NCBI RefSeq assembly: GCF_040187885.1
Contig: NZ_JBDPLH010000006.1
Location: 1 to 64,000, forward strand
Direction of reading: 5' to 3'
Length of the DNA: 64,000 nucleotides
Source: Roseateles_E cavernae
Lineage (GTDB): Bacteria; Pseudomonadota; Gammaproteobacteria; Burkholderiales; Burkholderiaceae_C
The position numbers were made by a program, and so were the translations under genes. This document shows positions 1 to 6,670 of this stretch, piece by piece. The notes under the pieces were generated by a model that saw only the letters and a list, made by a program, of their open reading frames with translations, was not told where the DNA came from and searched no databases. Position 1 is the first letter of the stretch. Each line of letters starts with the position of its first letter.

Positions 1-2
1 CC

Positions 3-335
3 CAGCGCGCCGGCGAGGCCGCGCGCGAGATCAAGACCCTGATCAGCGACACCACCGAGCGCACCGAGGCCGGCTCGCGCCAGGTGCGCGAGACCGGCCA
101 GACCCTGCAGCAGATGGTGGCCGAGATCCAGCAGCTGAGCGGCCTGATGCTGCGCCTGGACCAGAGCTCGGGCCAGGACGGCCAGGACATCAGCGAGCTG
201 CAGCTCCAGGTGCAGGAACTCGACCGGGTGGCGCAGCAGAACGCGGCCCTGGTCGAGGAGATGGCGGCATCCAGCGAGCAGCTGAAGGACCAGGCCGGCC
301 GGCTCGCGCAGGCGGTGCAGGTCTTCAGCGTCTGA
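3..335 (+). CDS. Methyl-accepting chemotaxis protein, C-terminal fragment
   Basis: The reading frame is open from the left edge of the window, so the gene begins outside it and only about 110 C-terminal residues are seen. The first visible residues (AGEAAREIKTLI) resemble the part of the MCP signalling hairpin just after its tip. The rest is the heptad-rich return helix, including a QNAALVEEMAASSEQL-type segment typical of MCP C-termini in Burkholderiales. Such receptors relay periplasmic or cytoplasmic signals to CheA and CheW. The ligand cannot be told because the sensor half is missing. The protein ends with FSV and shows no CheR-tethering pentapeptide. Confidence 0.9.
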   Translation, partial: QRAGEAAREIKTLISDTTERTEAGSRQVRETGQTLQQMVAEIQQLSGLMLRLDQSSGQDGQDISELQLQVQELDRVAQQNAALVEEMAASSEQLKDQAGRLAQAVQVFSV

Positions 336-341
336 GCGCGC

Positions 342-1274
342 TCAGTCGGCCGGCGTCGTCGCTGCCGGCGTTGCGGTCGCAGCGCCGGCCTTGGCCGGCA
401 GCACGCTGTCGATCAGCGCATCCTTGTCGCTCCACTGGCCCTTGATCCAGTTGGAGATGCGCACCAGCTGGCGCTTGTCCTCCATCGGATTGCCGCCCAC
501 CAGCTCGGCCGGTATCGCGCGCTGCTGCACCCGCACGATCACCGGGCCGCAGCGGCCGCTGAGCAGCTGCCAGAAGCTGGGCGCGCCCTCGGGGTAGATC
601 AGGGTCACGTCGAGCATGGCCTCGAACTGCTCGCCCATGGTCGCCAGCGCCATTGCCAGCGCGCCGACGCGGGGCTTGAGCAGATGGCGATAGGAGCCGT
701 TCTGCTCGGCATGCTTGGCGGCGGTGAAGCGCGTGCCCTCGACGAAGTTGATCACCGTCGTCGGCATGGTCTTGAACTTCTCGCAGGCCTTGCGCGTGGT
801 GGCCAGGTCGGCCGCCTGCGAGGCGGCGTTGCGGCCGCGCTTCATGAAGGGGAAGTCCAGCGCCCACCAGGCCAGGCCGATCACTGGCACCCACATCAGC
901 TCGCGCTTCAGGAAGAATTTCAGGAAGGGAATCCGCCCGTGGAAGATGCGCTGCAGCACCAGGATGTCGACCCAGGTCTGGTGATTCGGCGACACCAGGT
1001 ACCAGCCGCGCCGGTTCAGGCCGTCCAGCCCCTGCACATCCCAGCGCTGCGGGTTGACCAGGGCGATCCAGCCGTTGTTGACCGCCACCCAGCCGGCCGC
1101 GATGCCGTTGAGCAGCTCATTGCACAGCCGGCGCACGGCCGGCAGCGGCAGCAAGAGCTTGAGCAGGGCCGGCGGCATCATCAAGGCCACGCCGGTGACG
1201 GTGTTGAGGGCGAGCAGCAGGCCGGTCAGGGCGCCAAGCAAGGGAGCGGGTATCAGCTTCAGCATGGCCCGCAA
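342..1274 (-). CDS. YihG-like lysophospholipid acyltransferase
   Basis: A 310-residue PlsC-superfamily acyltransferase. An N-terminal hydrophobic segment (about residues 8-35) is followed by the catalytic HX4D motif in NHQTWVD (about residue 98) and the substrate-binding EGTRF motif (about residue 180), both standard for glycerophospholipid acyltransferases. Overall it resembles the YihG/YihG-like group, inner-membrane enzymes that acylate lysophosphatidic acid and adjust phospholipid acyl chains. It ends 6 bases from the converging chemotaxis receptor and starts 43 bases from the divergent ChaC-like gene. Family assignment is firm; the exact acyl acceptor is inferred. Confidence 0.88.
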   Translation of the reverse strand: MRAMLKLIPAPLLGALTGLLLALNTVTGVALMMPPALLKLLLPLPAVRRLCNELLNGIAAGWVAVNNGWIALVNPQRWDVQGLDGLNRRGWYLVSPNHQTWVDILVLQRIFHGRIPFLKFFLKRELMWVPVIGLAWWALDFPFMKRGRNAASQAADLATTRKACEKFKTMPTTVINFVEGTRFTAAKHAEQNGSYRHLLKPRVGALAMALATMGEQFEAMLDVTLIYPEGAPSFWQLLSGRCGPVIVRVQQRAIPAELVGGNPMEDKRQLVRISNWIKGQWSDKDALIDSVLPAKAGAATATPAATTPAD

Positions 1275-1317
1275 TGTAGCGCAAGCCCGGGCCGAGGTTC
1301 TTTGGCATCATGTCGTG

Positions 1318-1968
1318 ATGTCTGATTCATGTCCGGATGATGAAGCCCTGCAACGCCCTCAGCTGCTGGCCCAGCACCTGGCCCGGCTGCGCGCCGGGGG
1401 CCGACCCCAGGACCTCTGGCTGTTTGCCTACGGCTCGCTGATCTGGCGGCCCGAGATCGAGGTGGCCGAGCAGCAGCTGGCGCGGGTGCGCGGCTATCAC
1501 CGAGCGCTGCGCATGCAGTCACGGCTTTATCGCGGCACGCCCGAGCAGCCCGGCCTGGTGCTGGCCCTGCTGTCGGGCGGCAGCTGCCAGGGTCTGCTGT
1601 ACCGGGTGGCGGCCGCGCAGGCCGAGACCGCGCTGCGCCAGCTGTGGGCGCGCGAGATGGTGACCGGGGTGTATGAGCCGCGCTGGCTGCGCTGCCATGG
1701 CGCGCTCGGCGAGCAGCGCGCGCTGGCCTTCACGCTGTCGCGCCGCAGCAGCCATCTGACCGACCCGCTCGACGAGGGCCAGCTCCTGCAGGTGTTCCGC
1801 CATGCCCAGGGCCGCTACGGCAGCACGCTGGACTATCTGCAACGCACCGTGCACAGCTTGCGCGGCCACGGCATCCGCGACCGCGAGCTGGAGCGCCAGT
1901 ACCATCTGGCCGCCAGCCATGGGCTGTGCGAGCCGCTGCGCGAGTCAGTCGGGCAAGGCGGAGGATGA
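1318..1968 (+). CDS. ChaC-like gamma-glutamylcyclotransferase
   Basis: A 216-residue protein of the ChaC family, which cleaves glutathione to 5-oxoproline and Cys-Gly in the cytoplasm. Visible hallmarks are the substrate-binding FAYGSLIW motif (residues 36-43) and the LWAREM segment with the likely catalytic glutamate at residue 113. The frame is open further upstream to 1054, but that part lies over the opposite acyltransferase and does not look like ChaC, so the ATG at 1318 is preferred; it gives the usual family length. The last 24 bases overlap the tail of the converging nucleotidyltransferase gene. Confidence 0.85.
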   Translation: MSDSCPDDEALQRPQLLAQHLARLRAGGRPQDLWLFAYGSLIWRPEIEVAEQQLARVRGYHRALRMQSRLYRGTPEQPGLVLALLSGGSCQGLLYRVAAAQAETALRQLWAREMVTGVYEPRWLRCHGALGEQRALAFTLSRRSSHLTDPLDEGQLLQVFRHAQGRYGSTLDYLQRTVHSLRGHGIRDRELERQYHLAASHGLCEPLRESVGQGGG

Positions 1969-2574
1969 GGCGGCTGAGGACGCGCGCAGCCGCGCCAGGT
2001 CCTCGGTCGTGTCGATGTCCAGCAGCACGCCGGGATCGTCCACCTCCAGGCCTTGCGAGGGGTAGCGCGCGATCAGCCGGCGTGCGCCCTCGTCGCCCTG
2101 CAGCCCGACCAGCTCGGAGAACAGCTCGGCGTTGAAGCCCACCGGATGGCCGCGCCGGCCCTTGTACTGGGCAAAGCTGATCGGGTACTGCTCCAGCCCC
2201 TCGGCCACCCTGAGGATGCTGCTGGCGCGCAGCATCGGCATATCGGCCGGCACGATCAGCCAGCCCTCGGCGTCGCCGGTCGCGGCCACACCGGCCGCGA
2301 TCGAATGCCCCATGCCGACCGGGCTGGGGCGGCCCTTCTCGTCGAGCTCAGGCATCACGATGATGTCGCGCACGGCCACCGTGTCGCGCACCGCGCCGGC
2401 CAGGTTTTCGCTGGTCACCACCACCACCCGCAAGCCGGTCTGAACCGCATTCTTCAGGGTTTGAGACAACAAGGTCTCCGGCCCCAGCGCCTGCTCGAGC
2501 TTGTGCCCTTGGCCACGAAAGCGCATGCCCCGTCCTGCCGCCAGCACGACGACTACCGGCCGTCGTTTCATCAT
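1945..2574 (-). CDS. MobA/MocA-like nucleotidyltransferase
   Basis: A 209-residue NTP-transferase domain protein beginning MKRRPVVVVLAAGRG. The LAAGRGMRF loop is the nucleotide-binding signature (LAAGxSxRM-like) of molybdenum-cofactor cytidylyl/guanylyltransferases. PADMPML (about residue 105) matches the metal-binding aspartate motif, and RGHPVGF (about residue 140) matches the G-H-P motif of the MocA/YgfJ group. The likely role is transfer of CMP or GMP to molybdopterin, but no other cofactor genes are nearby, so the substrate is open. The start at 2574 has an AAGGA ribosome-binding site 9 bases upstream; longer starts lack this. ATG occurs twice in tandem (2574 and 2571). Confidence 0.8.
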   Translation of the reverse strand: MMKRRPVVVVLAAGRGMRFRGQGHKLEQALGPETLLSQTLKNAVQTGLRVVVVTSENLAGAVRDTVAVRDIIVMPELDEKGRPSPVGMGHSIAAGVAATGDAEGWLIVPADMPMLRASSILRVAEGLEQYPISFAQYKGRRGHPVGFNAELFSELVGLQGDEGARRLIARYPSQGLEVDDPGVLLDIDTTEDLARLRASSAASSSALPD

Positions 2575-2725
2575 TCGCCCTGATCCTTCACAAAGTCCCC
2601 CGAGGCGCTGACCGGTCTGTGCCGGCTCGCCCGTTACTACCGTTGACAGCATGCCCACCGCCCCGGGGCCCTGCCAGTGGGGCGTTTACCTAAGGCTTTC
2701 TACGCGCTCGGGGCATACTGCCCCC

Positions 2726-3364
2726 ATGAGCAAACTCTCTGATCTACGCAAAAGCTATGAGCTCGGCGAGCTCGACGAGACCCAGGTGGCGGACCGGCCG
2801 CTGGCCCAGTTCAAGCTGTGGCTGGAGCAGGCGCTGGCGGCCGAGCTGCCCGAGCCGAACGCGATGACGCTGGCCACGGTGGGCGCCGATGGCCGGCCGT
2901 CGACCCGCATCGTGCTGATCAAGGACTGCGACGAGCGCGGCATCGTCTGGTACACCAATTACGACAGCCGCAAGGGCCGCGAACTGGCCACCCATCCCTT
3001 CGCCGCGCTGCAGTTCCACTGGGTGGAGCTGGAGCGGGTGGTGCGCATCGAGGGCCGGGTCGAGCGGGTCGACGCGGCCCAGTCCGACGCCTACTACCGC
3101 TCGCGCCCGCTCGACTCGCGCCTGGGCGCCTGGGCCTCGCCGCAAAGCCAGGTGATCAGCTCGCGGGCGGTGCTGGTGGCCAATGCAGCCAAGGCCGCCG
3201 TCCAGCATGGCCTGAACCCGGAACGCCCGCCGCACTGGGGCGGTTATCGCCTGGTGCCGGAGCGCTGGGAGTTCTGGCAGGGCCGCAAGTCGCGCCTGCA
3301 TGACCGCATCAGCTACCGGCTCGGCGACACCGGCCAGTGGCTGCGCGAGCGGCTGGCGCCCTGA
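2726..3364 (+). CDS. pdxH: Pyridoxamine 5'-phosphate oxidase
   Basis: A 212-residue FMN-dependent oxidase that makes pyridoxal 5'-phosphate from pyridoxine or pyridoxamine phosphate, the last step of the B6 pathway and of salvage. The N-terminal half has the FMN-binding split-barrel with RPSTRIVLIK and YTNYDSRKGREL. The C-terminal half has SRLGAWASPQSQ and the PP.WGGYR...EFWQGR...LHDR signature that closes the active site. Length matches the family. The ATG at 2726 gives MSKLSDLRKSYE; an upstream in-frame ATG at 2651 adds a non-homologous extension and was rejected. It is a single gene between two minus-strand transcripts. Confidence 0.95.
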   Translation: MSKLSDLRKSYELGELDETQVADRPLAQFKLWLEQALAAELPEPNAMTLATVGADGRPSTRIVLIKDCDERGIVWYTNYDSRKGRELATHPFAALQFHWVELERVVRIEGRVERVDAAQSDAYYRSRPLDSRLGAWASPQSQVISSRAVLVANAAKAAVQHGLNPERPPHWGGYRLVPERWEFWQGRKSRLHDRISYRLGDTGQWLRERLAP

Positions 3365-3391
3365 ACGCGGCCCCTAACCAGCCTATCCGGC

Positions 3392-3913
3392 CTACTCGGC
3401 CGGCTGCGCGTCCAGCACCCGGTAGAACAGGCCGTAGGGATCGTTGCTGAGCACGGCCATCTGGCCTTCGACCGTGACCGGCTCCAGCGTGTAGCGCACC
3501 GGGGTCTTGCTGCGCACCTCGATCAGGCCTTCTGGGCCGGCCGGCACGCAAAACGAGCAGCTGGTCGGCACCGAGGACAGCAGGAAATGGCGCTGCTTGT
3601 CGCCCGGCTCCAGCGGCATCATGAAGCCCTGCACCTTGACCTTCTGCTTGTCCAGCGCCTGCACGCCGGCCGGGAAGCTGGGCACCAGCCGCTTTTTCTC
3701 GGCCTTGACGGTGACCGAGGACAGCAACGGCCAGGACACCACGCCCTCGCGTTCCTGCAAGGGCTTGATCGGGCTGCGCGGGTCGTGATAGCCGGGGCCC
3801 TGGCCCAGCGCGGTGGCGGCATTGCTCGATGGTTGTTGCTGAGCCTGCGCGCCCAGGCTCAGGCAGGCCGCCAGCAGCAAGGGGACATGGCGCGACAGTC
3901 GTTCAATGTTCAT
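3392..3913 (-). CDS. DUF3299 periplasmic protein
   Basis: A 173-residue protein with a clear Sec signal peptide (hydrophobic LLLAACLSLGAQA, cleavage about residue 24). The mature part matches the DUF3299 family: VKVQGFMMPLEPGDK followed by FLLSSVPTSCSFC, which carries a CxxC pair at about residues 119-122. Function is not established. DUF3299 genes commonly sit next to FtsX-type ABC transporters and zinc-responsive loci, which fits this gene's place as the last in a probable operon with the small Cys protein, permease and ATPase. Its start overlaps the end of the upstream gene by 11 bases, suggesting translational coupling. Confidence 0.8.
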   Translation of the reverse strand: MNIERLSRHVPLLLAACLSLGAQAQQQPSSNAATALGQGPGYHDPRSPIKPLQEREGVVSWPLLSSVTVKAEKKRLVPSFPAGVQALDKQKVKVQGFMMPLEPGDKQRHFLLSSVPTSCSFCVPAGPEGLIEVRSKTPVRYTLEPVTVEGQMAVLSNDPYGLFYRVLDAQPAE

Positions 3914-4178
3914 GTTTCAACCCACAGTACTTGCCGATGGCCAGGCCGCGGCAGGCGGCCAGCAGCGTCTTCTGGCAGCGTTCCTCGGTCTCGCCCGATT
4001 CCAGGCAGCGCGCCGCGTCCTCATGGGCCTTGGACATCGCGCGGTGGCGTTCGATGTCCTTCTTCGCGTGCTCGCTGAGCGCGGGCTTGGCCGGCGCCGG
4101 CTTCGATTGTGCCTGGGCCGCGCCGCTGAGGCCGGCCGCCAGCCAGAAGGCCGCCAGCACGAGGTGCTTGTTATTCAT
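3903..4178 (-). CDS. Small secreted cysteine-containing protein, unknown function
   Basis: A 91-residue protein I do not recognise. A signal peptide (LVLAAFWLAAGLSGAAQA) is followed by a short Pro/Ala/Lys spacer, then a helical domain with four cysteines (in ARCLESG, EERCQKT, AACRGL and KYCGL) and a His/Glu end (KHEH). The paired spacing of the cysteines suggests two disulfides forming a helical hairpin. It lies 21 bases after the ABC permease and overlaps the DUF3299 start by 11 bases, so it is very likely part of that transporter's operon. A role as a periplasmic metal or redox partner is only a guess. Confidence 0.7.
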   Translation of the reverse strand: MNNKHLVLAAFWLAAGLSGAAQAQSKPAPAKPALSEHAKKDIERHRAMSKAHEDAARCLESGETEERCQKTLLAACRGLAIGKYCGLKHEH

Positions 4179-4199
4179 CGCATTCCTTTGTTGCTCGGT

Positions 4200-5408
4200 T
4201 CAATGAGGGGCTTGCAGCAGCTCGGTGACATCCAGCTTGTAGGCCCGCCAGGCCGGCCAGGCCGCGCTGGCCAGGGCCAGCAGCAGGGCCAGCGCCGGCA
4301 CCAGGGCCTCCCAGGCCGACCACCCACTGCCGCTGATGCGCAGCGACTGCTGCGACGCCAGCACCCAGCCTAGCAAAGCCGTCAAGCCATGGCCCAGGGC
4401 CAGACCCAGCAGGCTGGCCAGCAGCGCCAGCCACAGCCCCTCCAGGCTGACCAGGGCCGCGACCCGCCAGGCCGGCGCGCCCAGCATACGCAGCATCGCC
4501 AGATCGCCCTGGCGCTCGCGCACCGCATGCAGCAGGGCGACAAAGACCGACAGCGCCGCCGCCAGCAGCAGCACCGCGCCAAAACCGCGCAACACCTCGG
4601 TGCCGACGCCCACCATGCGCAGCAGCCTGGCGGTCTCCAGCGCCGGCGCGGCCGCCTGCAGGCCGTCCTGGGCATTGACCCAGCGCGGCAACGCGATCGC
4701 GGCCAGCGGGCTGCGGTAGCTGAGCAGGGCCATCGTGATCTCGCGCTCGGCCTCCAGCGCCGCGCGGTCCTCGGCATCGACCGCATGCATATCCTCATGC
4801 ACCTGCCAGACCGAGGCTAGATCGGTCAGCACCAGCCGGTCCAGCACGCCACCGGTCTCGGCCAGCAGACCGACGACGGTGTAGCGGTGCTCGCCGTGCT
4901 CATGGCCCTGCTCGCCCAGGCCATGGCTGCCGGCAAAGCGGTCGCCCAGCTTCAGCCCGGTGCGGCGCGCCGCCTCGGCGCCCAGCACCGCCTGCAGCGG
5001 CTGCTGCCAGAGCTGGCCCACAGCCAGCCGGGTCTGGTAGAGATCGAGATAGTCGGGCGTGGTGCCAACGATGCGAAAGCCGCGCAGGCTGTCGCCCAGC
5101 GAGATCGGCACCGCGCGCGCCACCAGCGGCTGGGCACGCAGCGCGTCGAGCGTGGCCAGCGGGATATTGCCGGTCGGCACATCGAGGTGGAACACGCCGG
5201 CCAGCATGATCTGCATCGGACTGCCCTTGGCGCCGACCACCAGATCGATGCCGGCCAGATCGCGCCGCACCCCGCCCTCGATCTGCTCGCTGACCAGCAG
5301 CACAAAGGTGATCGCCGCCAAGCCCAGGCTCAAGAGCAGCAGATTCAGCGCCGACACCAGCGGCCGCGCCCACAGATAGCGCCAGGCCAGGCTTGCCAGA
5401 CTGGTCAT
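4200..5408 (-). CDS. MacB/FtsX-family ABC transporter permease
   Basis: A 402-residue inner-membrane protein with the MacB-type topology: one transmembrane helix near the N-terminus (about residues 20-40), a large periplasmic domain, then three helices with an FtsX domain at the C-terminus (about residues 270-400). Proteins of this type usually do not import solutes but drive periplasmic events such as lipoprotein release or export. The periplasmic domain carries a histidine cluster (H162, H169, H171, H174, later H204 and H208), unusual for LolC/MacB and suggestive of metal contact. Its ATG overlaps the stop of the ATPase gene (ATGA), so the two are co-translated. Confidence 0.88.
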   Translation of the reverse strand: MTSLASLAWRYLWARPLVSALNLLLLSLGLAAITFVLLVSEQIEGGVRRDLAGIDLVVGAKGSPMQIMLAGVFHLDVPTGNIPLATLDALRAQPLVARAVPISLGDSLRGFRIVGTTPDYLDLYQTRLAVGQLWQQPLQAVLGAEAARRTGLKLGDRFAGSHGLGEQGHEHGEHRYTVVGLLAETGGVLDRLVLTDLASVWQVHEDMHAVDAEDRAALEAEREITMALLSYRSPLAAIALPRWVNAQDGLQAAAPALETARLLRMVGVGTEVLRGFGAVLLLAAALSVFVALLHAVRERQGDLAMLRMLGAPAWRVAALVSLEGLWLALLASLLGLALGHGLTALLGWVLASQQSLRISGSGWSAWEALVPALALLLALASAAWPAWRAYKLDVTELLQAPH

Positions 5409-6073
5409 CGTGCGGCCTCGCTCGTGTTCACCAACTTGGGCAACCGCATGTCTTGCAGCTCGCCGCCCAGGGCCTGGGCCACCCGGCTGTCGTGGGTGGC
5501 CAGCACCAGGGTCGCGCCCTGCTCCCGCGCGGCCTGGCTCAGCAGGTTCAAAGCGGCGCCAGCGCTCTCGTCGTCAAGATTGGCGGTCGGCTCGTCGGCC
5601 AGCAGCAGCTTGGGCCGGCGCAGCAGCGCGCGCGCCAGCGCCACCCGCTGGGCCTGGCCCAGGCTGAGCTGATGCGGCCGGCGCTGCGCCAGGGACTGCA
5701 GTTCCAGGCGCTGCAGCAGCTCGTCGACGCGGGCATGATCAAGAGGCAGGCCGGCACTCAGATACGGCAAGGCCAGGTTGTCGCGCACCGTCAGCGCCGC
5801 GCTCAGGTGCAGGCGCTGCGGCACAAAACCGAGGCAGGCACCGCGCCAGGCGTCGCGCTGGCTCGGGCTCAAGCGTCCCAACTCGGCGCCGGCCATCTGC
5901 AGCCGGCCGGCGCTGGCGCTGAGCAGGCCGGCCATCAAGGCCAGCAGGGTCGATTTGCCGCTGCCCGAGGCGCCGCGCAGCAGCAGACCCTGGCCGGGCG
6001 GCAGACTGAGGTCGGCAAAGGCAATCTCCGGTCCCTGCGCATAGCGGTAGCGCAGGCCCTGCAGCACTATCAT
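5405..6073 (-). CDS. ABC transporter ATP-binding protein (LolD/MacB type)
   Basis: A 222-residue ATPase with all the expected motifs: Walker A GASGSGKST (residues 34-42), signature LSLGQ (136-140) in the slightly unusual form LSLGQAQR, and Walker B LLLADEP (156-162) followed by TANLDD. Size and sequence fit the LolD/MacB/FtsE group that pairs with FtsX-type permeases, here the gene directly downstream with a 4-base overlap. It starts 10 bases after msrA, so msrA, ATPase, permease, the small Cys protein and DUF3299 may form one transcript. The transported or acted-on substrate is not identified. Confidence 0.9.
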   Translation of the reverse strand: MIVLQGLRYRYAQGPEIAFADLSLPPGQGLLLRGASGSGKSTLLALMAGLLSASAGRLQMAGAELGRLSPSQRDAWRGACLGFVPQRLHLSAALTVRDNLALPYLSAGLPLDHARVDELLQRLELQSLAQRRPHQLSLGQAQRVALARALLRRPKLLLADEPTANLDDESAGAALNLLSQAAREQGATLVLATHDSRVAQALGGELQDMRLPKLVNTSEAAR

Positions 6074-6083
6074 GGTCGCTCAG

Positions 6084-6617
6084 TCACTCACGCACATGGC
6101 GCGCGAAGCTCGCCAGAAACTTGTCCACCTTGCCGGCGACGACGAAAGCGCAATAGCCCTGCTCGGGGTTGCGGGCGTAGTAGTGCTGGTGATAGGCCTC
6201 GGCGGTGCTGTAGTTGCGCTCGGGCAGCAGCTCGGTGACGACCCGGCCCTGGTGGAAGGCCTGGATCTCGTCCAGCACCTCGCGCGCCACGGCCAGCTGC
6301 TCGGGACTGCGGTAATAGATGCCCGAGCGGTACTGGGTGCCGACATCGGCCCCCTGCGCGTTCAAGGTGGTCGGGTCGTGGATGGTGAAGAAGATCTCGA
6401 GAATCTCGCGCAGCGAGATCAGCCGCGCATCGAAGCTGACACGCACCACCTCGGCATGGCCGGTCCGGCCCGAGCAGACCTGCTCGTAGCTGGGGCGGTC
6501 GACATGGCCATTGCAATAACCCGACTCCACCGCAGTGACGCCGCGCACACGCTCATACACCGCCTCCAGGCACCAGAAGCAGCCTCCGCCAAGGGTGATG
6601 GTGTCTGTGTGGCTCAT
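6084..6617 (-). CDS. msrA: Peptide methionine sulfoxide reductase MsrA
   Basis: A 177-residue MsrA, which reduces the S-epimer of methionine sulfoxide in proteins and so repairs oxidative damage. The active-site GGGCFWC motif places the catalytic cysteine at residue 13. GYCNGH, YEQVCSGRTGHAE and the NYSTAEAYHQHYY block follow in canonical order. The start at 6617 (MSHTDTITLGGGCFWC) gives the family's usual N-terminus; an in-frame ATG at 6674 would add 19 residues and overlap the DUF748 stop, so it is less likely. No signal peptide is seen, so it should act in the cytoplasm. Confidence 0.94.
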   Translation of the reverse strand: MSHTDTITLGGGCFWCLEAVYERVRGVTAVESGYCNGHVDRPSYEQVCSGRTGHAEVVRVSFDARLISLREILEIFFTIHDPTTLNAQGADVGTQYRSGIYYRSPEQLAVAREVLDEIQAFHQGRVVTELLPERNYSTAEAYHQHYYARNPEQGYCAFVVAGKVDKFLASFARHVRE

Positions 6618-6670
6618 GCTGTCATCGAAGGTCGGGCTGGGCTGGGGCCGCCAGCATAGCCCAGAGTCGC

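Noticed and set aside
1054..1317. Upstream extension of the ChaC-like protein
   Set aside because: It overlaps the acyltransferase on the other strand and gives a non-homologous N-terminus; the ATG at 1318 fits the family length.
2643..2671. TTGACA as a -35 box for pdxH
   Set aside because: The matching -10 position is CCCGGGGCC-type sequence with no TATAAT resemblance.
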